A stretch of 64,000 nucleotides of DNA from contig JAFLCG010000001.1 of NCBI GenBank assembly GCA_017303635.1, forward strand, positions 806,001-870,000, read 5' to 3'. The notes below the pieces were generated by a model. The model saw nothing but the letters and a program-made list of their open reading frames with translations, was not told the DNA's origin and searched no databases. Positions 1-7,127 of the stretch are shown in pieces. Made by a program: the position numbers and the translations under genes. The first letter of the stretch is position 1; the number at the start of each line of letters is the position of its first letter. The DNA is from Anaerolineae bacterium (GTDB lineage: Bacteria; Chloroflexota; Anaerolineae; Aggregatilineales; Phototrophicaceae).

Positions 1-100
1 CCACTGGTTGTATCAGGTCAAGGTTTCCGAATTATGCCATCTTTGAGGCGGCGTTGCCAGTCGGGATGAGGGCCGGAACGGGCTCGTCATCGGGTCTTAC

Positions 101-151
101 TGGACACACTGGACAGTTTGGACAGATTTGACTCCCAATTTTTGTCCAAAC
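101..151. repeat. Three 9-bp direct repeats of TGGACAnnn and an inverted repeat
   Basis: Three tandem 9-base units beginning TGGACA lie at 101, 110 and 119. The last overlaps a 9-bp inverted repeat GTTTGGACA (116-124) / TGTCCAAAC (143-151). No convincing gene covers positions 1-214: all frames close within about 130 bases, and none has a recognisable product. The function is unknown. It could be a regulator site or the end of a gene lying to the left of the window. Confidence 0.35.
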
Positions 152-214
152 CCTAAGCGGTTGATGGATGAGCAAGGTCGGGGTTTGCTAACCAGTATAG
201 CTGAATTATGGCGC

Positions 215-250
215 AGGATCGGAACATTTGTTCCGATCCTTTCTTATTTT
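215..250 (+). terminator. Hairpin terminator with GGAACATTTGTTCC core
   Basis: The arms AGGATCGGAAC (215-225) and GTTCCGATCCT (230-240) form an 11-bp stem with loop ATTT. The U-rich tract TTCTTATTTT follows on the plus strand. The shape is that of an intrinsic terminator for a transcript entering from the left, and it faces the end of the minus-strand FKBP gene. The central palindrome recurs at 20796-20819 and 53938-53963. Confidence 0.6.
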
Positions 251-260
251 CCGGTGGGGA

Positions 261-644
261 TTAGTCGATGCTGACCAATTCGACCTCAAAAATCAGGGTG
301 GCATTCGGGGGGATGACGTTTCCGGCGCCGCCTTTGCCATAGCCCAGTTCCGAGGGGATGTAGAAAACATAAGTGGAGCCGACGGGCATCAGTTGCAGAC
401 CTTCCGTCCATCCGGCAATCACCTGATTGAGTGGGAAGCTGACTGGAATGCCGGAGCTATCGGCTTTATCAAACACCTTGCCATCAATCAGCATCCCCTT
501 GTAGTAGACACTGACCATATCACGGGCTGCCGGTTTGGGACCGGTACCCTGCTTAACGACTTTGTACTGTAAGCCGCTGGCAGTGGTGATGACCCCTTCT
601 TTGGTTGCATTCTCTGCCAGGAATTGTTTGCCTGCATCAGCCAT
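261..644 (-). CDS. FKBP-type peptidyl-prolyl cis-trans isomerase
   Basis: This 127-residue cytoplasmic protein catalyses cis-trans isomerisation of Xaa-Pro bonds and may assist folding. Nearly the whole length is one FKBP domain: a short N-terminal region (about 1-25), then the strand with VSVYYKG, the substrate-pocket segment FPLNQVIAGWTEGLQLM, and the closing FEVELVSID. The size fits the single-domain FKBP family, in which a small N-terminal extension is common. No signal peptide is visible. The ATG at 644 is preceded by GGAAAGG at suitable spacing, which supports this start. It is a monocistronic minus-strand gene converging on the hairpin at 215-250. Confidence 0.95.
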   Translation of the reverse strand: MADAGKQFLAENATKEGVITTASGLQYKVVKQGTGPKPAARDMVSVYYKGMLIDGKVFDKADSSGIPVSFPLNQVIAGWTEGLQLMPVGSTYVFYIPSELGYGKGGAGNVIPPNATLIFEVELVSID

Positions 645-715
645 GAGCGTTCGCCTTTCCGGTGAATAGATCGGTTTCAGTTTGCCAGAGCTGCTCGCCC
701 TCTGCTAGAGTGTAG

Positions 716-806
716 GGCGTCGCCCTCACCTCCAGCCCGCCTTCGGCGTCCCAAATTCCGCCGTCCGCCTAAGAAGACGCGGCGGGGAGAGGGGCGTAAT
801 ATACAG
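716..806. repeat. Intergenic GC-rich inverted element (CCTCACC...GGAGAGGGG)
   Basis: A GC-rich stretch starts GTCGCCCTCACC and ends GGGGAGAGGGGCG. Its ends are loosely complementary, with internal arms around CCGCC and GCGGCGGGG. The layout resembles the insert at about 1935-2070 inside the next membrane-protein gene. It occupies most of the gap between the FKBP gene and the DUF6391-like gene. A dispersed, hairpin-forming repeat is inferred. Confidence 0.4.
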
Positions 807-863
807 GAGATGATGGCGGGATAAACAGCGACGAGGCTTATCTCGTCATGAAAGCGTCAAACC

Positions 864-1400
864 ATGCTCAAACAGCTTGCTCAAATCGCCCGTCCCATTT
901 TGAATGCGCCGCTGATCCTCGAAACCCGCCGCAATCACGGGCTGGAACATGCCACCAACCATGTGTTGTCCCGAGGGCGCTACCGCTTGTCTGGTCGCAG
1001 CGATGAACGCGGCTTTGTCCTAATTGGTCAGGTACCAACGCCTGCGGTCGAATCAGCGGTGAAGGAGGCTCTGCGCCGGATGAAAGGCGGGGAGCACCGG
1101 CTGGCGGTACACCCCAACTGCGGCACCAATCTGGTCACGGCAGGCGTGCTGACCGGAGTCATCGGCGCATTGGGAGTCGGCGGGACGACTCGTCGAGGTG
1201 CATTCCAGCGTCTTCCGTGGATTATGCCCTTGCTGATGATCGCTATTCTCTATTCGCTACCGCTGGGCATGGCCCTGCAAACGCACTTCACCACCGAAGG
1301 TGATCCGGGTGATATGGAACTGGTCTCGGTCAAGCGTTGGGAGTTCAAGCTGCCTTTCTGGTCAAAGAGTCTGGTCATCCACCGGGTGCATACCCGTTGA
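864..1400 (+). CDS. DUF6391-like membrane-associated protein
   Basis: This 178-residue protein has an N-terminal soluble part containing ETRRNHGLEHATNHVLSRG (about residues 19-37), the signature I associate with DUF6391 proteins of Cyanobacteria and Chloroflexota. One or two membrane segments follow: a glycine-rich stretch around 90-105 and a clear helix around 115-137. The function of the family is not known. The histidine-rich N-terminal motif suggests metal or cofactor binding, but that is inference. The stop codon is two bases before the next start, so the two genes are probably co-transcribed. The family assignment is from memory of the motif. Confidence 0.7.
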   Translation: MLKQLAQIARPILNAPLILETRRNHGLEHATNHVLSRGRYRLSGRSDERGFVLIGQVPTPAVESAVKEALRRMKGGEHRLAVHPNCGTNLVTAGVLTGVIGALGVGGTTRRGAFQRLPWIMPLLMIAILYSLPLGMALQTHFTTEGDPGDMELVSVKRWEFKLPFWSKSLVIHRVHTR

Positions 1401-1402
1401 CC

Positions 1403-3859
1403 ATGCGTGATCGTGGGATAGCCGCCACCTTATTCTGCCTGCTGCTAGGTGCCTATCTGTTGGTTTACGTCCCGCGGGTGGATTCGATTGATGGGCAAGC
1501 CATTCTGGCCGTCAGCGCCTCGGTGGCCCGCACAGGCACTTTCCAGATCGGGCAGATCGGTGCGCAGGATAGCCTCCTCCCGCAGCAGATGGCGCGGATG
1601 GGGGCCTTCGGGCTGGACGGCAACTACTACTCCAAAAAAGGCGTGACGCCGTCACTGCTGCTGGTGCCGGTCGTCTGGGTCGCGGATGCGCTCCGCCTTG
1701 ATCTGCGGGCGCTGGCGATGCTCTTCAATCCCGTGGTGACGGCGCTCACCGGCGTCGCGCTCTACGGGCTGGTGCGGACGCTCGGCTACGCGGCGCGGGT
1801 TGCCTTCCTGACGGCCCTACTGTACGGCATAGCAACCTTCGCGCTGGTCTATACCAAAACGCTCTATGCTGAACCTCTGGCTGCGCTGCTGCTGACGATA
1901 GCTGTCTGGGCATTGATAAAGATCAACTACAGAGATACTGAAGCCTCACCCCCCACCCCCCTCTCCGTTCGTGACGCTTCGGCACTGGGAAAGTCTCGCG
2001 TTGACTTGGTTCGCGTCACGGGAGTGGGGGAGCCGGAGCGTGACGGAGCTTATTTCAAGCGGGAAAGAGGGCCATCATACTTTGCGTTTATTCCAGGTCT
2101 CTGCCTCGGCTTAGTGATGGGCATCAACCTGGTTTATGCCCTGCTGGTTCCGGTCGTGGTTGGGTGGCTGGTCGTTACGCAGTGGCAGGGCGGACGAGGC
2201 CCCACCGGGACTTCCTTCGGTCGCACGCCTCGTCCCTACACGGATTTGATCCGTTCTGGTGGTTATCTCCTCTTCCCCGTATTCATCTGCGCCGTGCTGA
2301 TCGCCCTTTACAACATGCTGCGCTTCGGCTCTCTGACCAGTACCGGTTATCACTTCGCCGCCGGGGAAGGCTTTACCCGGCCCTTCCTCGAAGGTTTTCT
2401 GGGGCAGCTCATCAGTCCATATCGCGGTTTGTTCTGGTACAACCCGGTCTTGTTACTGGCGTTACCGGGTTGGCTGCTGCTGCGCCGCGCTAGACCGGCT
2501 GCTGCCTGGCTCATTTTTGCCCTGGTTCTGGCTTCCGTCGGTGCCTTCTCGACCTGGTGGAGTTGGGAAGGGGGCATCGCCTGGGGCGCACGTTTCACCC
2601 TGACCATCACACCCTTGATGGCGGCGTGTCTGGCTCCGTTGGTGGCGTTGGTAAGTGGTAGGGAGCAACCAACCGGAAGCAAGTTGCAGGTTGCAGGTTT
2701 CAAGCTTAAGGACTTGGGGACAAAGCTGGAATCTGTTGGCTGGTGGCTGGTTGCTATTTCGCTGATCGCCTTCACCCTGCTCTCCGTTGGAATTCAACTC
2801 CTCGGCGCGGGCTATAGTCTCTATCCATTCGTCGAATACCTGTATCGCTTTGGCAATCGCCAATCCCTGTATGATCCCTTACAAAGTGCGGTGATCGGTC
2901 ATCTGGCGCTGGCGAATGCCGGGTGGCCGCTGGAACCGGCCTGGATTGCGAATGGCCTCAATCTGCCGCACTTGATTATTGCGTTGGTACTCATCAGCTT
3001 TGCCGTCGGGCAGCAGTTCTTATTGAAGCCACAAGACCAAGCTGGGGTCAGCCGCCTGTTACTTTTCCGCTCTGCTGCTCTGCCGCTCTGCCTCTCTTCA
3101 GTAAGCCTTTTCTTGCTTGCGCGGCTTTACACGCCGTCTGCATCACCCATCCATGACCTGACGGAGGTGCTGAACCCGCCGGGGCGCGTGCTGATCGCCA
3201 GTACGCACTTTGACGAGTCTGTGTTGGATTTACCGCTGCGTGAAGCGGTCGTCAGCACCAATGCACCGACCACGCCCGACGATACCTTAGCCGCTTCTCT
3301 GACCGCTTCTGCCTTACAGGGCAGGGGTAATTTGTGGTTGGTGACCTGGTTCCCATCCGCCACGCCGGAGAACTGGCAGGAACAGGCCTTATGGGCCTGC
3401 TGCGCCTTTGCCGTGGAGCGCAGTAGCCAGGGTCATCGGGCGCTGCTCTTCAGCCTGGATACGCCGCCAGCAGTCGATCAGTCGGCTGACTATACCTTTG
3501 GTGAACAGGTTCGCCTGGTTGGATACGGCTTTACTCAAACCGATGACGGGCTGCTGGTCACGCTGGAATGGGCACGCGGGGCTTCGCCCTCTGATGGCAT
3601 GAACTGGTTTGCCCACCTGCTGGATGCCGAAGGCAACATCCTCGCCCAGCAAGATCGCGTTCCGGCGGGCGGGTTTAGCCGGTTGGCCGATTTAGCAGAG
3701 ACTGATCGCTTGCTCGACCGGCTGTATTTCCCCAGTGTGGTCGATGGAGCCAATCTGCGTCTGGGATGGGTGAATTCGGCTACCGCTGAACGCCTCCCAG
3801 TGAATGATGGGGCGGGTCGACTTGTAGAAGAAGGGTTTGTCCTGCTTCCCCTCCGGTGA
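1403..3859 (+). CDS. Large GT-C type membrane glycosyltransferase-like protein with in-frame repeat inserts
   Basis: This 818-residue polytopic membrane protein has about 11-13 hydrophobic helices, an early extracytoplasmic loop with acidic motif DSIDGQ and a following YYSKKGVTPSLLL segment. That layout fits mannosyltransferase-like GT-C enzymes, which use lipid-linked sugars on the outer face. A soluble beta-rich C-terminal region (about 600-818) follows. I chose the ATG at 1403 because earlier in-frame starts lie inside the preceding gene. Three stretches look inserted in loops: about 1935-2070 (a hydrophilic segment of about 45 residues between helices), 2664-2755 (7-base repeats) and 3067-3096 (8-base repeats). 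All keep the frame. Catalytic activity is not proven from sequence. Confidence 0.75.
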   Translation: MRDRGIAATLFCLLLGAYLLVYVPRVDSIDGQAILAVSASVARTGTFQIGQIGAQDSLLPQQMARMGAFGLDGNYYSKKGVTPSLLLVPVVWVADALRLDLRALAMLFNPVVTALTGVALYGLVRTLGYAARVAFLTALLYGIATFALVYTKTLYAEPLAALLLTIAVWALIKINYRDTEASPPTPLSVRDASALGKSRVDLVRVTGVGEPERDGAYFKRERGPSYFAFIPGLCLGLVMGINLVYALLVPVVVGWLVVTQWQGGRGPTGTSFGRTPRPYTDLIRSGGYLLFPVFICAVLIALYNMLRFGSLTSTGYHFAAGEGFTRPFLEGFLGQLISPYRGLFWYNPVLLLALPGWLLLRRARPAAAWLIFALVLASVGAFSTWWSWEGGIAWGARFTLTITPLMAACLAPLVALVSGREQPTGSKLQVAGFKLKDLGTKLESVGWWLVAISLIAFTLLSVGIQLLGAGYSLYPFVEYLYRFGNRQSLYDPLQSAVIGHLALANAGWPLEPAWIANGLNLPHLIIALVLISFAVGQQFLLKPQDQAGVSRLLLFRSAALPLCLSSVSLFLLARLYTPSASPIHDLTEVLNPPGRVLIASTHFDESVLDLPLREAVVSTNAPTTPDDTLAASLTASALQGRGNLWLVTWFPSATPENWQEQALWACCAFAVERSSQGHRALLFSLDTPPAVDQSADYTFGEQVRLVGYGFTQTDDGLLVTLEWARGASPSDGMNWFAHLLDAEGNILAQQDRVPAGGFSRLADLAETDRLLDRLYFPSVVDGANLRLGWVNSATAERLPVNDGAGRLVEEGFVLLPLR
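1935..2070. repeat. In-frame hairpin element inside the GT-C gene
   Basis: The pyrimidine-rich run starting CCTCACCCCCCACCCC (1944) is answered by GGGAGTGGGGGAG near 2020-2033. Internal arms GTGACGC (1971-1977) and GCGTCAC (2013-2019) are perfectly complementary. The encoded segment is hydrophilic and proline-, arginine- and glutamate-rich, between two membrane helices, unlike its surroundings. It resembles the intergenic element at 716-806. A MITE-like or REP-like insertion that preserved frame is inferred. Confidence 0.55.
2664..2755. repeat. Degenerate 7-base tandem repeats with inverted ends, in frame
   Basis: Heptads TTGCAGG, TTGCAGG, TTTCAAG, CTTAAGG run from 2684 to 2711. A second run GTTGGCT, GGTGGCT, GGTTGCT spans 2735-2755. 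AGCAACC at 2664-2670 is the exact reverse complement of GGTTGCT at 2749-2755, so the element has inverted ends. It encodes a charged loop of about 30 residues between membrane helices of the GT-C protein. Confidence 0.6.
3067..3096. repeat. 8-base tandem repeat CCGCTCTG, in frame
   Basis: The octads CCGCTCTG, CTGCTCTG, CCGCTCTG run from 3067 to 3090 and continue as CCTCTC. They lie in the GT-C gene and encode a hydrophobic leucine/serine stretch. The unit resembles the intergenic octads at 54154-54144+ (CTCTGCCA, CTCTGCTT). Confidence 0.5.
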
Positions 3860-3910
3860 AGTTAAAATGAGAATGCGGTGTGAGGGGATGGACTCTCGCC
3901 CGCCTCTTTT

Positions 3911-3926
3911 GTAATATGTTGATTAC
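3911..3926. promoter_or_regulatory. Small inverted repeat in the leader region of icd
   Basis: GTAAT (3911-3915) and ATTAC (3922-3926) form an inverted repeat separated by six A/T-rich bases. It sits between the GT-C stop and the long hairpin before isocitrate dehydrogenase. It could be an operator or part of a promoter. The support is weak. Confidence 0.25.
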
Positions 3927-3974
3927 GTAAGGCAGACCGGACAGAAAGTCGCGCTGAAGCGACTGGTTGTGACG

Positions 3975-4033
3975 TAGGCCAACGTAAGTTTCCGACGAAA
4001 GTCGGGAGTTTACGTTGGCCTATTTTGTTTTTG
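3975..4033 (+). terminator. 22-bp GNRA-loop hairpin with T-tract directly before icd
   Basis: The arm starting AGGCCAACGTAA (3976-3987) pairs with TTACGTTGGCCT (4010-4021). The middle (GTTT with GAGT) pairs through G-U and U-A pairs, and CCGAC/GTCGG closes a GAAA tetraloop (3997-4000). TTTTGTTTTT follows at 4023-4032. This is a textbook intrinsic terminator on the plus strand, yet only about 15 bases and the likely ribosome site GGGGAG (4033-4038) separate it from the icd ATG. It could end the upstream transcript or act as an attenuator in the icd leader. Confidence 0.75.
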
Positions 4034-4046
4034 GGGAGAAACTGGA

Positions 4047-5495
4047 ATGAGCAAGACACCGATCACTGTAGCTTATGGGGATGGCATCGGGCCAGAGATT
4101 ATGGCGGCCAGCCTGCATGTTCTGCAGGAAGCGGGCGCGCAGATTGATATTGATGTCATCGAAGTCGGCGAAAAACTGTATCTGGCGGGTAACACCGCTG
4201 GGATTGAACCCGGCGCTTGGGATAGCCTGCGTCGTACCAAAGTGTTCTACAAAGCTCCTCTGACGACGCCACAGGGAACGGGCTTCAAGAGCATCAATGT
4301 GACCACCCGCAAGACGCTGGGCCTTTATGCCAACGTGCGCCCCTGCGTGAGCTACAGCCCCTACGTGCGGACCAAGCATCCTGTCATGGATCTGGTCATC
4401 ATCCGCGAAAATGAAGAAGACCTCTACGCAGGTATCGAGCACCGGCAGACGGATGAAGTCTATCAGTGTCTCAAGCTCATCACCCGTCCCGGTTGCGAGA
4501 AGATCGTGCGTTACGCCTTCGAGTACGCCATCCGCAATAACCGCAAGAAGGTGACGGCCTTCACCAAAGACAACATTATGAAGATGACCGATGGTCTGTT
4601 CCATCAGGTTTTCGAAGAAGTGGGTGCCGAATATCCGCAGATTGAGAAAGAACATTGGATCGTGGACATCGGCGCGGCCAAGATGGCCGATACGCCGGAA
4701 GCCTTCGATGTCATTGTGCTGCCGAACCTGTATGGCGACATCCTCAGTGATGTGGCTGCCCAGATTGCAGGTTCAGTCGGGTTGGCTGGCAGCGCCAATA
4801 TTGGCGAACATGCCGCGATGTTTGAAGCCATCCATGGCTCTGCTCCGCGCCGTGCTGGTCAGAATATGGCGAATCCCTCCGGCCTGCTGCTGGCGGGTGT
4901 CATGATGATGGTGCATATCGGGCAGCCGGAAGTCGCTGAGCGTGTCCACAACGCCTGGCTCCGTACCCTGGAAGACGGGGTCCACACCTATGACATCTTC
5001 CGCGATGGTGTGAGCAAGGAAAAGGTCGGCACCAAGGAATTTGGTGAGGCGATTGTTGCCCGCCTCGGTCAGAAGCCGCAGCAGTTGAAGGCTGTCAGCT
5101 ACGGCAGCGGCGAGAACATTCCGCCGGGGAGCAGCGTTGCCGTCCGCGCCAAAGCCAAGAAGGAAACCATTGGCGTTGATGTGTTCCTCAACTGGGATGA
5201 ATCCGATCGTGACCCCAACGTACTCGGCGAAAAGCTCAAGGTGGTGGAGGGCGATGGCGTTAAGCTGAGCATGATCTCCAATCGTGGTCAGACTGTCTGG
5301 CCGAAAGGGCAGCCGGAAACCTTCTGCGTCGATCACTGGCGCTGCCGCTTCCTGGCGACCGAAGGCACCCTCCAGCACAGCCAGATCGTCAGCTTGCTGG
5401 ATCGGGTCGGCAAGGCCGGTTTTGACTTCATCAAGACCGAAAACCTCTGCACCTTCGACGGCAAGAAGGGCTACACCCTCGGTCAGGGCGAGTAG
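4047..5495 (+). CDS. icd: Isocitrate dehydrogenase, NADP-type, long form
   Basis: This 482-residue cytoplasmic enzyme of the TCA cycle oxidatively decarboxylates isocitrate to 2-oxoglutarate. The N-terminal YGDGIGPEIM motif opens the isocitrate/isopropylmalate dehydrogenase fold. Substrate-loop residues lie in the TGFKSINVTTRKTLGLYANVRP region, and metal-binding aspartates near LYGDILSDVAAQ and the GSAPRRAGQNMANP segment are intact. After about residue 335 there is an additional C-terminal domain of about 140 residues, as in the Thermus-type and alphaproteobacterial long ICDHs. That length argues against isopropylmalate or tartrate dehydrogenase. Start ATG 4047 has GGGGAG upstream. A hairpin with T-tract lies just before the ribosome site. 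Confidence 0.93.
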   Translation: MSKTPITVAYGDGIGPEIMAASLHVLQEAGAQIDIDVIEVGEKLYLAGNTAGIEPGAWDSLRRTKVFYKAPLTTPQGTGFKSINVTTRKTLGLYANVRPCVSYSPYVRTKHPVMDLVIIRENEEDLYAGIEHRQTDEVYQCLKLITRPGCEKIVRYAFEYAIRNNRKKVTAFTKDNIMKMTDGLFHQVFEEVGAEYPQIEKEHWIVDIGAAKMADTPEAFDVIVLPNLYGDILSDVAAQIAGSVGLAGSANIGEHAAMFEAIHGSAPRRAGQNMANPSGLLLAGVMMMVHIGQPEVAERVHNAWLRTLEDGVHTYDIFRDGVSKEKVGTKEFGEAIVARLGQKPQQLKAVSYGSGENIPPGSSVAVRAKAKKETIGVDVFLNWDESDRDPNVLGEKLKVVEGDGVKLSMISNRGQTVWPKGQPETFCVDHWRCRFLATEGTLQHSQIVSLLDRVGKAGFDFIKTENLCTFDGKKGYTLGQGE

Positions 5496-5526
5496 GGATT
5501 TCTACCACAGCGATACACAGTAGTGT

Positions 5527-5560
5527 GCAAGAGGCGTACCCGCGTGGGTGCGCCTCTTGC
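5527..5560 (+). terminator. Hairpin after icd
   Basis: GCAAGAGGCG (5527-5536) pairs with CGCCTCTTGC (5551-5560), with an inner ACCC/GGGT extension around GCGT. There is no long T-tract, so it is a strong stem-loop that may terminate or stabilise the icd transcript. Confidence 0.6.
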
Positions 5561-5675
5561 CATTGATTCACCTACGCAGGCAGCCATCACCACCATCTAC
5601 TCTCTCCGAATCTACCGCTGATGGCGGCGAAAATACAGGGAATGAATAGCAGTGCGGTTGCGTATGGTGGGTGAT

Positions 5676-6050
5676 TCAGGCGATGGACTTGTCAGGTGCC
5701 TGGCGCGCAGCCTGTACTTGATCCCAGTTGTGTTCGGCCCAATCTGCCAGCACCGCAATCGGCCCCAGCAGTGACCGCCCCAATGCCGTCAGATCATACT
5801 CGACATGCGGCGGCACCCGGTCGAAGATCGTCCGGCTGACGATGCCGTTGAGTTCCAGATCACGCAACGTTTGAGTCAACATCTTCTGGGAAATATCCCC
5901 CAACCGCCGCTTAAGTTCACCATTCCGCATCGGGCGCTTGCTGAGTGCCACCACAATCAGCATCGTCCACTTATCTGCCAGCAAGGACAAAGTGTAACGG
6001 GATGGGCAGGTCGGGTTAAAGATACTGATTCCACTATCTGAGTCTGGCAT
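5676..6050 (-). CDS. HxlR-family transcriptional regulator
   Basis: This 124-residue winged-helix DNA-binding protein has the family hallmarks: CPSRYTLSLLADKWTMLIV (about 15-33), in which a cysteine precedes the domain, ISQKMLTQTLRDLELNGIVSR as recognition helix region (about 53-73) and VEYDLTALGRSLL in the wing. The family often senses reactive carbonyls or oxidants through the conserved cysteine (here in PTCPSRY). It is divergent from the Tat-exported MBL protein gene with about 126 bases between the starts, so it probably controls that gene and itself. Start ATG at 6050. Confidence 0.92.
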   Translation of the reverse strand: MPDSDSGISIFNPTCPSRYTLSLLADKWTMLIVVALSKRPMRNGELKRRLGDISQKMLTQTLRDLELNGIVSRTIFDRVPPHVEYDLTALGRSLLGPIAVLADWAEHNWDQVQAARQAPDKSIA

Positions 6051-6075
6051 CGGATGATACCTCCATAGTTACTGA

Positions 6076-6105
6076 AAGGTGCCTACATTACCAAAAAGTG
6101 CGTAC
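6076..6105. promoter_or_regulatory. Candidate HxlR operator: two direct repeats 19 bp apart
   Basis: AAGGTGCCTAC (6076-6086) and AAAGTGCGTAC (6095-6105) match at nine of eleven positions and are 19 bp apart, about two helical turns. They lie in the divergent region between the HxlR gene and the MBL gene. Assignment as the regulator's operator is inference. Confidence 0.4.
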
Positions 6106-6176
6106 TAGCCATATGGTGCTTTTGAGCATACGCTGTTCTCGTCATTGGGACAAGCAAGAAAAGGACAGCCTCACTT

Positions 6177-7088
6177 ATGACTACCGTTTCCCGTCGTACT
6201 CTCTTGAAAGCTGCTGGTTCCGCCAGCGTCGCCGCCGCCATCGGCATGGTAGCCCCGGCGGCCCGCCTTCGTGCTGCCCAGCCCGCCCTGCCGATGATCG
6301 GGCGCATCGTGCAGATGCCAAAGGGTGATGTCACTGTCCATACCTATATCGCCCCGGCTGCATCCTTCCTCGTCACCTCACACATCATCGAAACGCCGAA
6401 TCAACTGGTGGTGGTCGATGCCCAGTTCCTGCAGACGGCTGCTCGTGAAGTTCGCGCCTATGCCGAAAGCCTCGGCAAACCGATTGACCGCGTGATCGTC
6501 AGCCACGCCCATCCCGATCACTGGTCAGGGACGAACATCTTTGAAGGTGTGCCGGTAGTTTCGACAGCAGCGGTAGCCGCAGGTATTCAGGCCGATATTG
6601 ACAGCGGTGGCATTCAGCAGCGTATCGGTCTGGTGGGGGAAAGCGAAGTGCCAGCCACCCCGCTGGTGCCGGAAGGCAGCCTCGAAGCTGGTACGCTCAC
6701 CATCGACGGAGTAAATATGGAGGTGCAGGTGGTCGCCAACGCCGAGTCGCCGGAGCAGGCTGTGCTACGTCTGCCGGATCAAGGGGTGATTGTGCTGCAA
6801 GACCTGTTGTACTCGGACTCGCACTTCTTCCCCGGCGTGGATCGCGCCAATTGGGTCAGTGTGCTGGAAGGTCTACGAACCGAAGGTGGCTTCGATACCC
6901 TGCTGGCGGGGCATGGTCTACCAGCGTCAGGCGGCGAACTTACCCAAGCGATCAAGTACCTGAATTTTGCCAACGAAGTGGCTGCCAGCGCCACCTCTGC
7001 CGATGAAGTCATCGCGGCACTGACGGCGGAGTTCCCCGGTTACGATGTCGAAGGCATCCTGCAATTCTGGGGGCTGTTCTTCCAGTAA
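6177..7088 (+). CDS. Tat-exported metallo-beta-lactamase-fold hydrolase
   Basis: This 303-residue protein begins with a twin-arginine signal (SRRTLLKAAG, then a hydrophobic alanine-rich stretch ending near residue 34), so it is probably exported folded. The MBL fold follows, with the zinc motif SHAHPDHWSG (about 108-117), a later aspartate in LQDLLYSDSHFF and the terminal histidine in LAGHGLPA. At the position where many relatives have GHTxG, the sequence reads VVANAESPEQAV, so the usual fourth-ligand histidine is not obvious. The substrate is unknown. It is divergent from the HxlR gene and probably regulated by it. ATG 6177 has AAGGA upstream. Confidence 0.85.
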   Translation: MTTVSRRTLLKAAGSASVAAAIGMVAPAARLRAAQPALPMIGRIVQMPKGDVTVHTYIAPAASFLVTSHIIETPNQLVVVDAQFLQTAAREVRAYAESLGKPIDRVIVSHAHPDHWSGTNIFEGVPVVSTAAVAAGIQADIDSGGIQQRIGLVGESEVPATPLVPEGSLEAGTLTIDGVNMEVQVVANAESPEQAVLRLPDQGVIVLQDLLYSDSHFFPGVDRANWVSVLEGLRTEGGFDTLLAGHGLPASGGELTQAIKYLNFANEVAASATSADEVIAALTAEFPGYDVEGILQFWGLFFQ

Positions 7089-7101
7089 AGATCGTAAATC
7101 G

Positions 7102-7127
7102 GTAGGGGCGGGCTAATTGTTCGCCCT
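7102..7127. repeat. GTAGGGGCG-family hairpin repeat at a gene end
   Basis: GTAGGGGCGGGC with a complementary GTTCGCCCT half forms a small hairpin between the 3' ends of two converging genes. It contains the stop codon and last few codons of the minus-strand membrane protein. It belongs to the same family as the copies at 53240-53317 and 53823-53886. Confidence 0.5.

Noticed and set aside
4020..5378. Two long minus-strand frames opposite icd
   Set aside because: They mirror the codons of the conserved isocitrate dehydrogenase and contain no family motifs.
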